In this document: piece after piece, positions 37,150-47,215 of the stretch
How the letters are laid out: each line of letters begins with the position of its first letter
Position numbering within the stretch: the stretch's first letter is position 1
Assembly: GCA_946405805.1 (NCBI GenBank)
Contig: CAMJIL010000004.1
Coordinates: forward strand, 1-64,000
DNA: 64,000 nt
Source: an uncultured Prevotellaceae bacterium
GTDB lineage: Bacteria; Bacteroidota; Bacteroidia; Bacteroidales; Bacteroidaceae
Direction: 5' to 3'
Translations under genes and position numbers: made by a program
The notes under the pieces: generated by a model
Seen by the model: only the letters and a program-made list of their open reading frames with translations
Told to the model about the DNA's origin: nothing
Database searches by the model: none

Positions 37150-37803
37150 ATGCATAATAAGATACATATCATTCTGGCCGCCTGTTGCACGATGCTCTTC
37201 ATGGTGATTACATCATGTAAGGAGGAAAAAGACGAGCAGACGAATTATAATAACTGGGAAGCCCGCAATACGGAATATTTCAATCAGAAATTCAAGCAGG
37301 CACAGGATTCTATCGCTGCCGGCAGTAAGAACTGGCGACTGATAAAGTCTGTATATAAAGATGCTGCATCATCAGCTCAAACGGATTATATCGTTGTTCG
37401 CGTCATAAATTGTCCGCATGATGATGACACCCAGAAGGCAATAATGACAGACTCTGTCTATATCCACTATCGTGGTAAGCTGATACCACGTGATGCCTAT
37501 GTGCAGGATACCACGACATACGCAAAGGATGGTGTGATGTTTGATACGTCTTATTATGGTTCGGAGCTGAATATTATGACAGCCGTTCCTGTCAAGTTTG
37601 CCGTTAAGGACTTGGTGGATGGCTTCCAGACGGCACTGATGAATATGCACGAAGGGGATAGGTTTGAGGTGGTAGTGCCACAGACATTGGGATATGGCTC
37701 ATCAACATCGAATTCTGCAATACCAGCCTATAGCACCCTGCGTTTTGATATTATGCTGACCTACATTGGTCGTCCTGGTAAAAAAATGCCGAAAGTACAA
37801 TGA
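37150..37803 (+). CDS. FKBP-type peptidyl-prolyl isomerase lipoprotein
   Basis: This 217-aa protein has a lipoprotein signal (VITSC, Cys23). A C-terminal FKBP domain (about 95-210) includes VYIHYRGKL, FDTSY, LVDGFQTALMNMHEGDRFEVVVP and GYGS. It probably assists folding of secreted proteins at the periplasmic face. Its last 4 bases overlap the topoisomerase gene start. Confidence 0.93.
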   Translation: MHNKIHIILAACCTMLFMVITSCKEEKDEQTNYNNWEARNTEYFNQKFKQAQDSIAAGSKNWRLIKSVYKDAASSAQTDYIVVRVINCPHDDDTQKAIMTDSVYIHYRGKLIPRDAYVQDTTTYAKDGVMFDTSYYGSELNIMTAVPVKFAVKDLVDGFQTALMNMHEGDRFEVVVPQTLGYGSSTSNSAIPAYSTLRFDIMLTYIGRPGKKMPKVQ

Positions 37804-40424
37804 GTAACAACCGCTTTGACGCCTCCGCAGTACATCATCTCAGTGGGATGTACCAGAACTGGTTCTTGGATTATGCTTCGTACGTAATCCTTGAACGTGC
37901 TGTGCCACATATAGAAGATGGTTTGAAACCTGTTCAGCGACGCATCCTGCACTCTATGAAACGCATGGATGATGGACGTTATAATAAGGTGGCAAACATC
38001 GTGGGACACACCATGCAGTTCCACCCACATGGAGATGCTTCCATTGGTGATGCCTTGGTGCAGATGGGACAAAAAGACTTACTCATCGATACACAGGGTA
38101 ACTGGGGAAATATACTGACAGGTTCCGATGCTGCTGCTCCACGTTATATAGAGGCGCGTCTGAGTAAATTCGCCCTTGAGACGGTATTCAATCCAAAGAC
38201 GACAGAGTGGCAGATGTCGTATGACGGACGTAACAAGGAACCTATTACGCTGCCTGTGAAGTTCCCATTGCTCCTGGCACAGGGAGTGGAGGGTATCGCT
38301 GTAGGCCTGAACTCGAAGATAATGCCGCATAACTTCAACGAGATATGCGATGCGGCAATAGCATATCTGAAGGGTGAGGAGTTCCATCTGTATCCAGACT
38401 TCCCAACAGGAGGCAGCGTCGATGTGTCACGTTATAATGACGGCCAGAGAGGCGGAAGCATCAAAGTGCGTGCGAAGATAGAGAAACTGGACCAGAAGAC
38501 CCTCGTCATAAGGGATATACCTTTCTCAAAGACTTCCGAAACACTTATCGACTCTATCACAAAAGCAGTAAATATCGGAAAGATAAAGGTGCGTAAGGTG
38601 GAAGACCTGACAGCTGCCAATGTAGAGATACTTGTGCATCTGACCCCTGGCACTTCGTCTGACAAGACTCTCGATGCCCTCTATGCCTTTACTGATTGTG
38701 AGATAAGCATATCGCCAAACTGCTGCGTCATAAAGGATAAGAAACCACAATTCCTTACTGTCAGTGATGTGCTGGCTGCTTCTGCCGACCAGACATTGGC
38801 ATTGCTCAAGAGAGAACTGGAGATACGACGTGACGAATTGCTCGAACAGCTCTTCTACTGCTCTTTGGAGAAGATATTCATCGAGGAACGCATCTATAAG
38901 GATAAGAAGTATGAGAATGCTCCGAATATGGATGCTGCCTGTGAGCATATCGACGAAAGACTGACACCTTACTATCCGCAACTTGTGCGTGAGGTGCGCA
39001 AGGAGGATATTCTGAAGCTGATGGAGATAAGGATGAAACGCATCCTGAAATTCTCAAAGGACCAGGCTGACGAACTGATAGCAAAGATACAGGCTGAGAT
39101 AGCAGAGATAGAGAAAGACCTTGGAAGGATGGTCGAGATAACCTGCGAATGGTTCGAACACCTGAAGCAGAAATATGGCGCAGACCATCCTCGACTGACA
39201 GAGATACGTAACTTCGACACTATCGAGGCAACAAAGGTCGTTGAGGCAAACAAAAAACTGTATATAGACCGTCAGGAAGGATTCGTCGGCACCAGCCTTA
39301 AGAATGCAGAATATGTCTGCAACTGCTCTGATATCGATGACATCATCATCTTCTATAAGGATGGTAAATACAAGGTCACCAAGGTGGCAGAAAAGATGGA
39401 TGTCGGAAAGAATGTGCTCCATCTGCAGGTATGGAAGAAAGGCGACAAACGCACCATCTATAACTGCGTATATCGTGACGGAAAGGCTGGCAGATATTAT
39501 GTCAAGAGATTCTGCGTCGATTCCAGCACACGTGATAAGGAGTACGACATCACGATGGGCACACCGGGCAGCCGTGTGATATACTTCACTGCAAATGCCA
39601 ATGGTGAGGCAGAGGTGATAAAGGTGACACTGGAACCTGGGCCGAAGATAAAGAAGATTTTCTATGATTATGATTTCTCTAACCTCGAGGTAAAAGGAAA
39701 GTCAGCACGCGGAAACCAGCTCTCAAAGAATCCTATCCACAGAATAGGTCTGAAGTCTCATGGACACTCTACATTAGGAGGTCGCGAGATATGGTGGGAT
39801 GCAGATGTAAACCGCCTGAATGTCGATGGACACGGAGAATCGTTGGGTAAGTTCCATGATGATGATAGTATCCTCGTCGTACTCAAAAATGGTGATTTCT
39901 ATATCACCACAGCAGACCCGAATAACCACTTCGAACAGAATATCCTGCGCATAGAGAAATGGGATGCCCACAAGGTGTGGACTGCCGTCTTGAAGGATGC
40001 AGGAAATAGTATGTTCGGATATATCAAACGCTTCGAGATGGAGGCTATAAAGAACCATCGTAACTTCTTGGGAGACAATGGTATAGATGATGGCACGGAA
40101 CTGTTGCTGTTGACTGATACCGTTTATCCTCGCATAAAGGTTACCTTTGGTGGCAATGACAGCTTCCGCGAGGCACAGGAGATTGATTGTGAACAGTTTA
40201 TCGGCGTGAAAGGCTTTAAGGCAAAAGGAAAGCGTATCTCTACCTTTGACATCGGTGGGGTAGAGGAGTTGGAACCGACACGCTTCCCAGAAGTGAAAGA
40301 AGAGCCTGAAGATGCAGAGGAAGAACAGCAGGAAGAAGAGAATCTTGATCCTGATTCAGGAAAGTCCCAGCAGCAGGTGATAGACGAACTGAGTGGACAG
40401 TTGAGAATCTTTGACAATGAGTAG
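37800..40424 (+). CDS. parC: DNA gyrase/topoisomerase IV subunit A
   Basis: This 874-aa type IIA topoisomerase A subunit has catalytic Tyr116 in DAAAPRYIEAR, the PVQRRILHSM start and the HPHGDASIGDALV motif. A C-terminal beta-pinwheel lacks a clear gyrase box (QxRRGGxG), which favours the topoisomerase IV/ParC assignment. It ends in an acidic tail (EEPEDAEEEQQEEE). No ParE gene lies adjacent. Confidence 0.88.
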   Translation: MSNNRFDASAVHHLSGMYQNWFLDYASYVILERAVPHIEDGLKPVQRRILHSMKRMDDGRYNKVANIVGHTMQFHPHGDASIGDALVQMGQKDLLIDTQGNWGNILTGSDAAAPRYIEARLSKFALETVFNPKTTEWQMSYDGRNKEPITLPVKFPLLLAQGVEGIAVGLNSKIMPHNFNEICDAAIAYLKGEEFHLYPDFPTGGSVDVSRYNDGQRGGSIKVRAKIEKLDQKTLVIRDIPFSKTSETLIDSITKAVNIGKIKVRKVEDLTAANVEILVHLTPGTSSDKTLDALYAFTDCEISISPNCCVIKDKKPQFLTVSDVLAASADQTLALLKRELEIRRDELLEQLFYCSLEKIFIEERIYKDKKYENAPNMDAACEHIDERLTPYYPQLVREVRKEDILKLMEIRMKRILKFSKDQADELIAKIQAEIAEIEKDLGRMVEITCEWFEHLKQKYGADHPRLTEIRNFDTIEATKVVEANKKLYIDRQEGFVGTSLKNAEYVCNCSDIDDIIIFYKDGKYKVTKVAEKMDVGKNVLHLQVWKKGDKRTIYNCVYRDGKAGRYYVKRFCVDSSTRDKEYDITMGTPGSRVIYFTANANGEAEVIKVTLEPGPKIKKIFYDYDFSNLEVKGKSARGNQLSKNPIHRIGLKSHGHSTLGGREIWWDADVNRLNVDGHGESLGKFHDDDSILVVLKNGDFYITTADPNNHFEQNILRIEKWDAHKVWTAVLKDAGNSMFGYIKRFEMEAIKNHRNFLGDNGIDDGTELLLLTDTVYPRIKVTFGGNDSFREAQEIDCEQFIGVKGFKAKGKRISTFDIGGVEELEPTRFPEVKEEPEDAEEEQQEEENLDPDSGKSQQQVIDELSGQLRIFDNE

Positions 40425-41199
40425 CAAGAGGGTTCTATACTCGCTATTATTCCTGTTGGCACTCTGGCAACACTCCTTCGCACAGGAGGTGGCAACACAG
40501 ATAGCCGTAGGACATGCAAACCATCTTGATACCTATCTCTCGCCTGAGAAATACAGGGGAGTGGAAATTCGCTTTATCTCCGAAGTGTTGAAGACAAAGG
40601 TGATGTTTCAACATGAGGGAGATATGTCATTTACCCATAATCGTGCTAAAAACGCAGACGAGATTTCAGGACACTATGACTTTACCTTTGCTATGATGCA
40701 TAAGTGGTCGTGGTATGATGACAAACTGACGCTGAGAGTCGGTGGAATGGCTGATTTTTGGTTGGGGTTTGCCTACAACACCCGAAATACAAACAATCCG
40801 GCACAAGGGTATGCATCATTGGCTATCGGACCACAGATAATGGCTTCGTATAAGTTGTCTGCCATTATGAAACAACCTGAAAGAAAGTTTTTGAAATTTC
40901 TTTCGACAATAACAGTAAATTATCAGATGAGGATGCCTTGGTTGGGACTGATGTTCTCACCAAACTATGGGCAGTCATATTATGAGATATTCTCTCGTGG
41001 TAACTATGACCACAACATCGTGTTTACCTCCCTTGCCACATTCCAGATGAGGCAGCAGATAAGCTTCGATATCCCATTGAAAAACAGAACCTCCCTACGC
41101 ATCGGATATATCTCAGATATCCGTCAGGCAAAGCCAAACAACCTGAAGCAGCATCAATACTATAACGCCGCCACAATCGGAGTTGTGATAAAAAAGTAA
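40417..41199 (+). CDS. DUF3316 protein
   Basis: The start at 40417 overlaps the parC stop (ATGAGTAG). The 260-aa protein has a signal peptide ending SFAQ and alternating beta-strand sequence suggestive of an outer-membrane barrel. It ends in YYNAATIGVVIKK. DUF3316 proteins have no known function. Confidence 0.8.
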   Translation: MSSKRVLYSLLFLLALWQHSFAQEVATQIAVGHANHLDTYLSPEKYRGVEIRFISEVLKTKVMFQHEGDMSFTHNRAKNADEISGHYDFTFAMMHKWSWYDDKLTLRVGGMADFWLGFAYNTRNTNNPAQGYASLAIGPQIMASYKLSAIMKQPERKFLKFLSTITVNYQMRMPWLGLMFSPNYGQSYYEIFSRGNYDHNIVFTSLATFQMRQQISFDIPLKNRTSLRIGYISDIRQAKPNNLKQHQYYNAATIGVVIKK

Positions 41200-41200
41200 G

Positions 41201-41275
41201 ATGTGAAATGTCAAATGTCAAATGTTAAAAGTGAAAAGTGTTTTTTCGTCTTTCGTCTTTCGTCTTTCATTCTTG
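41201..41275. repeat. Heptamer arrays running into an S41 peptidase gene
   Basis: Gtgaaat/gtcaaat/gttaaaa units pass into gtctttc units. The second tract (41247-41272) encodes the FSSFVFRLSFLS part of the lipoprotein signal of the next gene. Confidence 0.85.
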
Positions 41276-42247
41276 TCAGCTGTGATGACAAGCTGCGTTG
41301 ATGTGGATGAATACCAGTCGGATGTGGAGAATAACATGGAGGCGTTGTGGACCATCATGGATGAACACTATTGTTTCTTTGCAGAAAAAGAGGCAGAGCT
41401 GAGCGTTAACTGGGATGAGGTGCACGAACGCTATCGTCGTAATGTGAACAATAAGATGTCACGCTATCAGCTGTTCGAATTCCTGGGCAATATGGTGGGA
41501 GAACTCCGTGATGGACATGTGAATATCTCTGCTGCCTTCGACTATGCCCGCAACTGGTCGTGGAAAGAAGACTATCCCAAGAACTTTTCAGACTCCTTGC
41601 AACGCAAATATCTTGGTACCAAATATCGCATTGCTTCAGGGGTATATTATTGTACCCTTGATGACAATATCGGCTATATGTATGTGGGTAGCTTTGAAGA
41701 CTCCTTTGGTGATGGCAATCTCGATGAGGTGTTATATGCCCTTGCTCCGTGCAACGGATTGATAATCGATGTGCGCAATAATGGAGGAGGACAACTTACT
41801 GAGGCACAGCATCTTGCGTCACGCTTCTGTAATGAGAGGACACTCGTGGGATATATGTCCCACAAGACGGGACCAGGGCGTTTGGATTTTTCTGCTAAGG
41901 AAGAGCAGTGGTTAGAGCCGTCGGCGGGGGTGAGGTGGCAGAAAAGAGTTTGCGTGTTGTCAAACAGAAGTGTCTATAGTGCTGCCAATGAATTTGTGAA
42001 ATATATGAAGGCCTTGGGTCACACCATTGTTGGAGATGTCACTGGAGGAGGGTCAGGTATGCCCTTCTCTGCAGAGTTGCCCAATGGGTGGGGAGTGCGT
42101 TTCTCCGCCTGTCCCATGTACGATGTTGATGGCGTATGTACTGAAAAAGGCGTCGCTCCAGATGTCGCAGTAGGCATTACCGATGAAGACTTCCAAAAGG
42201 GGAGAGACACTATAATAGAAACAGCGCGAAAAAAAATACAGGAGTGA
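41222..42247 (+). CDS. S41-family (tail-specific) peptidase, lipoprotein
   Basis: This 341-aa protein has a signal with lipobox MTSC (Cys25), part of which is encoded by heptamer repeats. The C-terminal protease domain shows GYMYVGSF, LIIDVRNNGGGQLTEA, the nucleophile Ser in NRSVYSAANEFVKYMK, and GDVTGGGSG. No PDZ domain is evident. The substrate is unknown; it probably cleaves periplasmic or surface proteins. Confidence 0.9.
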   Translation: MLKVKSVFSSFVFRLSFLSAVMTSCVDVDEYQSDVENNMEALWTIMDEHYCFFAEKEAELSVNWDEVHERYRRNVNNKMSRYQLFEFLGNMVGELRDGHVNISAAFDYARNWSWKEDYPKNFSDSLQRKYLGTKYRIASGVYYCTLDDNIGYMYVGSFEDSFGDGNLDEVLYALAPCNGLIIDVRNNGGGQLTEAQHLASRFCNERTLVGYMSHKTGPGRLDFSAKEEQWLEPSAGVRWQKRVCVLSNRSVYSAANEFVKYMKALGHTIVGDVTGGGSGMPFSAELPNGWGVRFSACPMYDVDGVCTEKGVAPDVAVGITDEDFQKGRDTIIETARKKIQE

Positions 42248-42377
42248 TATTGCTGCCAAGCAAACTCCCTCACCTTTGCTGAGCTAGCCGTGATATTGGT
42301 TAAAAAATATTAAAAATAGGTGCTCTGTTTTATCTTCTCCGCAGACTCTCCACTTTTTTTACTACCTTTGTGCTCGC
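42248..42377. promoter_or_regulatory. Upstream region of the ABC transporter with -7 box at 42363-42370
   Basis: TACCTTTG lies only 7 bases before the GTG start at 42378. The -33 region is poor. If this box is used, the mRNA would have almost no leader, or translation would begin further downstream. Confidence 0.4.
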
Positions 42378-45275
42378 GTGGTTACAGATACTATCATATC
42401 GGCTCTGACTAATCTTTTTGCTCTCTTCTGCTCCAAGACGGATGTGGATGAGGATTTCTCGTCGGACATGCTGAGGGCTTACCTCAGCAGGCACTTTGGT
42501 ATTCGTAACCATAATGAGTATGTAAATCTTTATCTGGAACTACGCCATCTCTACGCCGAGATGCCGGATATGGATACTCAGGATGTGGTGGATAATATCT
42601 GCAAGAGTCTGAAGAGCGAAATAACCCTTGAGGAACGTGCTCTGGGCTTGTTGCGCCTGATGGAATTCTGCTGCGTCAAGACTCCTGGCCAGTTTAAGCC
42701 GGATGACCCTCTCTTCGCTGCTGCAGCAAAGGGAATGGGGGTACCGGATAATTTGTGTAAGTTGTTCACACATTTTGTGTTAGGACAGGAATCAAGACAT
42801 GTCAAACTGACTCAATTTGACGGCTTCAAGGCCCCCGTCAAGACGATGTGGCTTGAGAAAATGAATCTCGTTATCTTCACCTATAGCGGGGATGATGTCG
42901 TAGAGTATAACGGCGTGCCTGTGGTAAAGGGGATGTTCCAGGTGTGGGACAGCTCTGGCATTCTGCGTAACCACAGGGGCAAACCATTGTATTACTCCAC
43001 CATCATGGAGCAATATCGCACCCGTAAGAAGAAGAACGAGATAGTGTTCTCGGGCAGAGACATCAATTTCACCTATCCGAACAGCAATATCGGACTGCAT
43101 AACTTCTCATTCGACCTGCATAATGGTGAACTGATAGCCATCATGGGTGGCTCGGGTTCAGGAAAAACGACGTTGGTGTCTATCCTCAACGGCAATATCA
43201 AGCCTACCTCCGGCCAGATAACAATCAATGGCCACAGCATTGACGACCCTGAGACAAAGGCGCTGATCGGATTCGTACCACAGGATGATCTGCTTATCGA
43301 GGAACTGACTGTGTATCAGAACCTTTACTATACTGCGAAACTATGTTTCGAAGGTATGACGGAAGAGGATATACACATGAAGGTGATAAAGATGCTCCGT
43401 GACTTGGGACTGGAGCAGGCAAAGGACCTCAAGGTGGGTTCTCCGATAAACAAGTTTATCTCAGGTGGTCAGCGAAAGCGTCTGAACATTGCTCTGGAGC
43501 TGATAAGAGAGCCGGAAGTGCTCTTCCTTGACGAACCGACATCAGGCCTCTCTTCTGCCGATACGGAAATGGTGATATTGTTGCTGAAGGAGCAGACCTA
43601 TCATGGTCGCCTTGTGATAACAAATATCCACCAGCCATCCAGCGATGTGTATAAACTCTTCGACAGACTGTGGATGCTGGACAGAGGCGGATATCCTATC
43701 TTTGACGGTAATCCTATCGAGGCTATCACATATTTCAAGACAGCAGCCAACTATGCTGACGCTGATACAAGTGCCTGTCCTACCTGTGGCAATGTGAATC
43801 CAGAGATAATGCTGAACATCATCGAGGAGCGTGCCATGAACAGCAAGGGACAGCTCTCTGACGAACGCAAGGTGAGTCCTGAGGCTTGGCATAACATGTA
43901 TCTCGAAAAGCGTCAGGAGTTTAATGAGCTGAAGGAGAAACCATTGCCTGTAACAGAACAGAAGAAACCGACTGCCATTACGCAGTTCTGGCTGTTCATG
44001 AAGCGTAATGCGCAGACAAAGCTCAGCAACAAACAGTTCCTTGCCATCGCATTGCTTGAAGCACCGTTGCTGGCTGGTGTCTGTGCCCTGCTGACACACT
44101 ATTCTCCTGCTGGAGAAGAGTATAGCATTATGCAGAACAAGAACCTTGTGTCATTTATCTTCATGGCAGTAATCGTGGCAACCTTCGTGGGTATGTCGGC
44201 ATCTGCTGAGGAGATTATCAAGGATCGTGCGCTGCTGAAGAGAGAGAAATTCCTGCAGTTGTCCTATGGCAGCTATATATGGTCAAAGATAGTGCTGATG
44301 GCATTTGTCTCCATACTGCAGACGTTCCTGTTTGTGGCGGTAGGCAATTTCATCATGGGTATCAGCGGACAGTTCTTCCTATGGTGGTTCGTCCTTGCCG
44401 TCACGGCGATACTGGCGAATCTGACGGGCCTGGTATTGTCGCAGAGTCTGTCGTCGGTAGTGTCTATATACATAAGTATTCCTGTACTTCTTATACCACA
44501 GATATTGCTCTGCGGACTGGTGGTAAGCTTTACTGACCTGACTCCTAACAGCACAACGGGAAATGTTCCGCTGATAGGTAATATAATACCATCGAGGTGG
44601 TCGTATGAGGCATTGGCTGTGACCAGCTATGTGGATAACGACTATGAAGAGGATATCTTCCCTTATGACAAGGAGAAGTATGAAGAGCAGTACTACAGAC
44701 TTGGATTCCTCTATCAGTTGCAGAGTGCTGTGGAACGCAGAAATGCGAAATACTCTACAAAGGATGAAAAGGACAAGGCCCTGAAGTTGCTGAAGAACGA
44801 GATGCCGTTTATCGGACAGTTGTGTAACTTGGGACGTTACAAAGGCAATTATGACTATATCTCTGTCAGGGAATATCTCGACAAGGCAGAGCAAGTGCTT
44901 AGGGAGCGTGGTAACAAGGCTACTCTGGCGGCAGACCGTGTACTACAGGAGAGAGTGAACAAATATGGCAGAGAGAAACTGCAGCAGTTGAAGAGAGACA
45001 ATATGAACATACAGCTTGAGAAACAGCTGGCAGGATATGGAGCAAAGGAGTTGTGCGAAGTGGTTGACGGACATATCGTTCCACGTGCCGGATTCGTATT
45101 CCTCACACCTCGCAGTATCAATGGTAATGCACCGTTCTACTCAAGTAAGAAGCGACTCGGGGATGTGGAATTTACCACTCTGACATTCAACATTGAAATA
45201 TTGTTCCTGATGTGTTGCATCGTCATAGCATGCCTGTTGCTTGACATTCCTGGACAATGGATGAGAAAAGAATAA
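42378..45275 (+). CDS. ABCG-like transporter, ATP-binding and permease in one chain
   Basis: This 965-aa protein has an N-terminal helical region (about 1-150, TerB-like) and a short linker with an FHA-like or beta region (about 150-220). The ABC ATPase follows (Walker A GGSGSGKTT near 257, SGGQRKRLN signature, LFLDEPTSGLSSAD, IHQPSSDVYKLFDR), then a CPTCGN cysteine pair near 473. The ABC-2 permease part has six hydrophobic segments (about 555-740 and 945-962), with a large charged loop of about 200 residues before the last one. This is the ABCG arrangement, probably an exporter, substrate unknown. The start is GTG at 42378; an ATG exists at 42468. Confidence 0.88.
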   Translation: MVTDTIISALTNLFALFCSKTDVDEDFSSDMLRAYLSRHFGIRNHNEYVNLYLELRHLYAEMPDMDTQDVVDNICKSLKSEITLEERALGLLRLMEFCCVKTPGQFKPDDPLFAAAAKGMGVPDNLCKLFTHFVLGQESRHVKLTQFDGFKAPVKTMWLEKMNLVIFTYSGDDVVEYNGVPVVKGMFQVWDSSGILRNHRGKPLYYSTIMEQYRTRKKKNEIVFSGRDINFTYPNSNIGLHNFSFDLHNGELIAIMGGSGSGKTTLVSILNGNIKPTSGQITINGHSIDDPETKALIGFVPQDDLLIEELTVYQNLYYTAKLCFEGMTEEDIHMKVIKMLRDLGLEQAKDLKVGSPINKFISGGQRKRLNIALELIREPEVLFLDEPTSGLSSADTEMVILLLKEQTYHGRLVITNIHQPSSDVYKLFDRLWMLDRGGYPIFDGNPIEAITYFKTAANYADADTSACPTCGNVNPEIMLNIIEERAMNSKGQLSDERKVSPEAWHNMYLEKRQEFNELKEKPLPVTEQKKPTAITQFWLFMKRNAQTKLSNKQFLAIALLEAPLLAGVCALLTHYSPAGEEYSIMQNKNLVSFIFMAVIVATFVGMSASAEEIIKDRALLKREKFLQLSYGSYIWSKIVLMAFVSILQTFLFVAVGNFIMGISGQFFLWWFVLAVTAILANLTGLVLSQSLSSVVSIYISIPVLLIPQILLCGLVVSFTDLTPNSTTGNVPLIGNIIPSRWSYEALAVTSYVDNDYEEDIFPYDKEKYEEQYYRLGFLYQLQSAVERRNAKYSTKDEKDKALKLLKNEMPFIGQLCNLGRYKGNYDYISVREYLDKAEQVLRERGNKATLAADRVLQERVNKYGREKLQQLKRDNMNIQLEKQLAGYGAKELCEVVDGHIVPRAGFVFLTPRSINGNAPFYSSKKRLGDVEFTTLTFNIEILFLMCCIVIACLLLDIPGQWMRKE

Positions 45276-45311
45276 ATTAATAACAATATTAACTTTAACA
45301 GATTTAGAATT

Positions 45312-46100
45312 ATGAAAAAGTTTTCTTTATTAGTTGCTGCTGTTGCAGCTATGGTTTTTGCTTCTTGTGGTAATAAGACAGCAGCAAATCAAGGAAATGG
45401 TGACTCAGTATCTTTCGAGCAGTCACAGATTGAGGAGAAGATTATGGTAGAACTTGATTCTATCATCGACCAGTGGCATAAGCTCGGCCCTGTTGATGGT
45501 ATCTTTGCTAATGGTAAGATTCAGCTTTCAGAGGATGAGATGAAGGTTAAGCCAAACTATCTGCTTCCTGCTTCAATCGCTGATGATATGTCACTGCTCT
45601 CACAGAAATATCGTGCTATGGGTATGTTGGTAGTTGACAAGAAGGTCGCTTCTCTCTACAAGATGGATACAGACGCTTATACAGCAACAATAACAAAGAT
45701 AGCAACAGACGTTAATGACAACGCTCTTCAGGAGGCTGCTAACGGTGATATGTCTGACGCAAAGGCTTTCTACCTTGCTGAGAAAGAGGCTGGACGCATC
45801 AACTTCTTCTGGGAGACAAGTGCAGCAGGTCTTGTTGAGACATTCTATATCCTGTCTCAGAATCAGGAGAAGTTCCTGCAGGCTTTCGACGACCAGACAG
45901 CATCTGACATGACTTATCACATTGCAGTGCTGAAGCTGGCTCTTGACGACCTCGCTACATACGATCCAAACATCAAGGGATTGGTTGATATCCTTTCTCC
46001 ACTGAATGAGCTCAATGCTATCAGCGTAGATCAGCTCAAGGAGCAGCTCGAGAAGATGAGACCTCAGATTGAGAAGGCTCGTGGCGAAATGTTGAAGTAA
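45312..46100 (+). CDS. Lipoprotein of unknown function
   Basis: This 262-aa protein has lipobox FASC (Cys19) followed by an Asn/Gly/Ser linker. A long alpha-helical body contains SIIDQWHKLGPVDGIF and INFFWETSAAGLVETFYILSQN. I do not recognise the domain. Codon use is biased toward common codons, so expression may be high. No promoter was found in the 36-base gap, so it may share the ABC transporter transcript. Confidence 0.8.
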   Translation: MKKFSLLVAAVAAMVFASCGNKTAANQGNGDSVSFEQSQIEEKIMVELDSIIDQWHKLGPVDGIFANGKIQLSEDEMKVKPNYLLPASIADDMSLLSQKYRAMGMLVVDKKVASLYKMDTDAYTATITKIATDVNDNALQEAANGDMSDAKAFYLAEKEAGRINFFWETSAAGLVETFYILSQNQEKFLQAFDDQTASDMTYHIAVLKLALDDLATYDPNIKGLVDILSPLNELNAISVDQLKEQLEKMRPQIEKARGEMLK

Positions 46101-46147
46101 AATAATCCCCAAGGGGGGATAAAGAACTTATAAAAAATATTGTAATT

Positions 46148-47140
46148 ATGCAATTTGTAACCAACGAAAAACTTTTGATTGTAGGTGCTGGCGGAATGAT
46201 CGGTTCTAACATGGTTCAGTCAGCTTTGATGCTCGGTTTAACTCCAAACATTTGTTTGTATGATATTTACGAGCCAGGTGTACATGGTGTAGCAGACGAA
46301 ATGGCACATTGTGCTTTCCCAGGTGCTAATATCTCTTGGACGGTAGATCCAAAGGAGGCCTTCACTGGCGCAAAATATATCATTTCTTCCGGTGGTGCTC
46401 CTCGTAAGGAGGGTATGACCCGTGAAGACCTGCTGAAAGGCAACTGCCAGATAGCAGCACAGTTTGGCGATTTCATCAAGGAATATTGCCCAGACGTAAA
46501 GCATGTGGTAGTTATCTTCAACCCAGCTGACGTAACAGCTTTGACAGCATTGATTCACTCAGGATTGAAGCCAAATCAGATGACCTCTCTCGCAGCATTG
46601 GATTCTACACGTCTGCAGCAGCAGCTCGCTATGGAATTTGGTGTTCAGCAGGATAAGGTAACTGGTGCTCACACTTATGGCGGACATGGTGAGCAGATGG
46701 CTGTATTCGCTTCTCAGGTGAAGATTGACGGTAAGCCTCTCTCAGAGTTTACCATCTCTCCAGAGCGTTGGGAGGAGATAAAGCACAATACTATCCAGGG
46801 TGGTTCTAATATCATCAAGCTTCGTGGTCGCTCTTCATTCCAGAGCCCAGCATACCAGGCAGTGAAGATGATAGAGGGCGCTATGGGCGGTGAGCCATTC
46901 ACTCTGCCTGCAGGATGCTATGTAAACTGTGACAAGTGTGGCTATAAGAATGTTATGATGGCTATGCCTACAACAATCGACAAGACTGGTGTACACTATG
47001 CTGCTCCAGAAGGAACAGCAGAGGAGATGGCTGCTCTGACATCATCATACGAGCATCTGCAGAAGATGCGCGATGAGCTGGTAACACTTGGTATCATACC
47101 AGAAATAAGCAAGTGGAACGAGCTTAATCCAAATCTTTAA
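46148..47140 (+). CDS. mdh: Malate dehydrogenase
   Basis: This 330-aa enzyme of the lactate/malate dehydrogenase superfamily has the NAD-binding GAGGMIGSN (13-21), the substrate loop RKEGMTREDLLKGN with its Arg, VIFNPADV, and the catalytic His in GAHTYGGHGEQM. It interconverts malate and oxaloacetate, in this group as part of the reductive branch leading to succinate. A terminator follows. Confidence 0.92.
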   Translation: MQFVTNEKLLIVGAGGMIGSNMVQSALMLGLTPNICLYDIYEPGVHGVADEMAHCAFPGANISWTVDPKEAFTGAKYIISSGGAPRKEGMTREDLLKGNCQIAAQFGDFIKEYCPDVKHVVVIFNPADVTALTALIHSGLKPNQMTSLAALDSTRLQQQLAMEFGVQQDKVTGAHTYGGHGEQMAVFASQVKIDGKPLSEFTISPERWEEIKHNTIQGGSNIIKLRGRSSFQSPAYQAVKMIEGAMGGEPFTLPAGCYVNCDKCGYKNVMMAMPTTIDKTGVHYAAPEGTAEEMAALTSSYEHLQKMRDELVTLGIIPEISKWNELNPNL

Positions 47141-47166
47141 TAAATAAGATATTTGCTATTATAGAA

Positions 47167-47202
47167 AAGAGAGGTATCTTCTATAGGTACCTCCCTTTTT
47201 TC
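47167..47202 (+). terminator. Rho-independent terminator after mdh
   Basis: GAGGTA (47171-47176) pairs with TACCTC (47188-47193), extended by flanking A and T residues, with a run of six T on the 3' side. It lies directly in front of der. Confidence 0.75.
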
Positions 47203-47215
47203 AAAAAATAATTTA

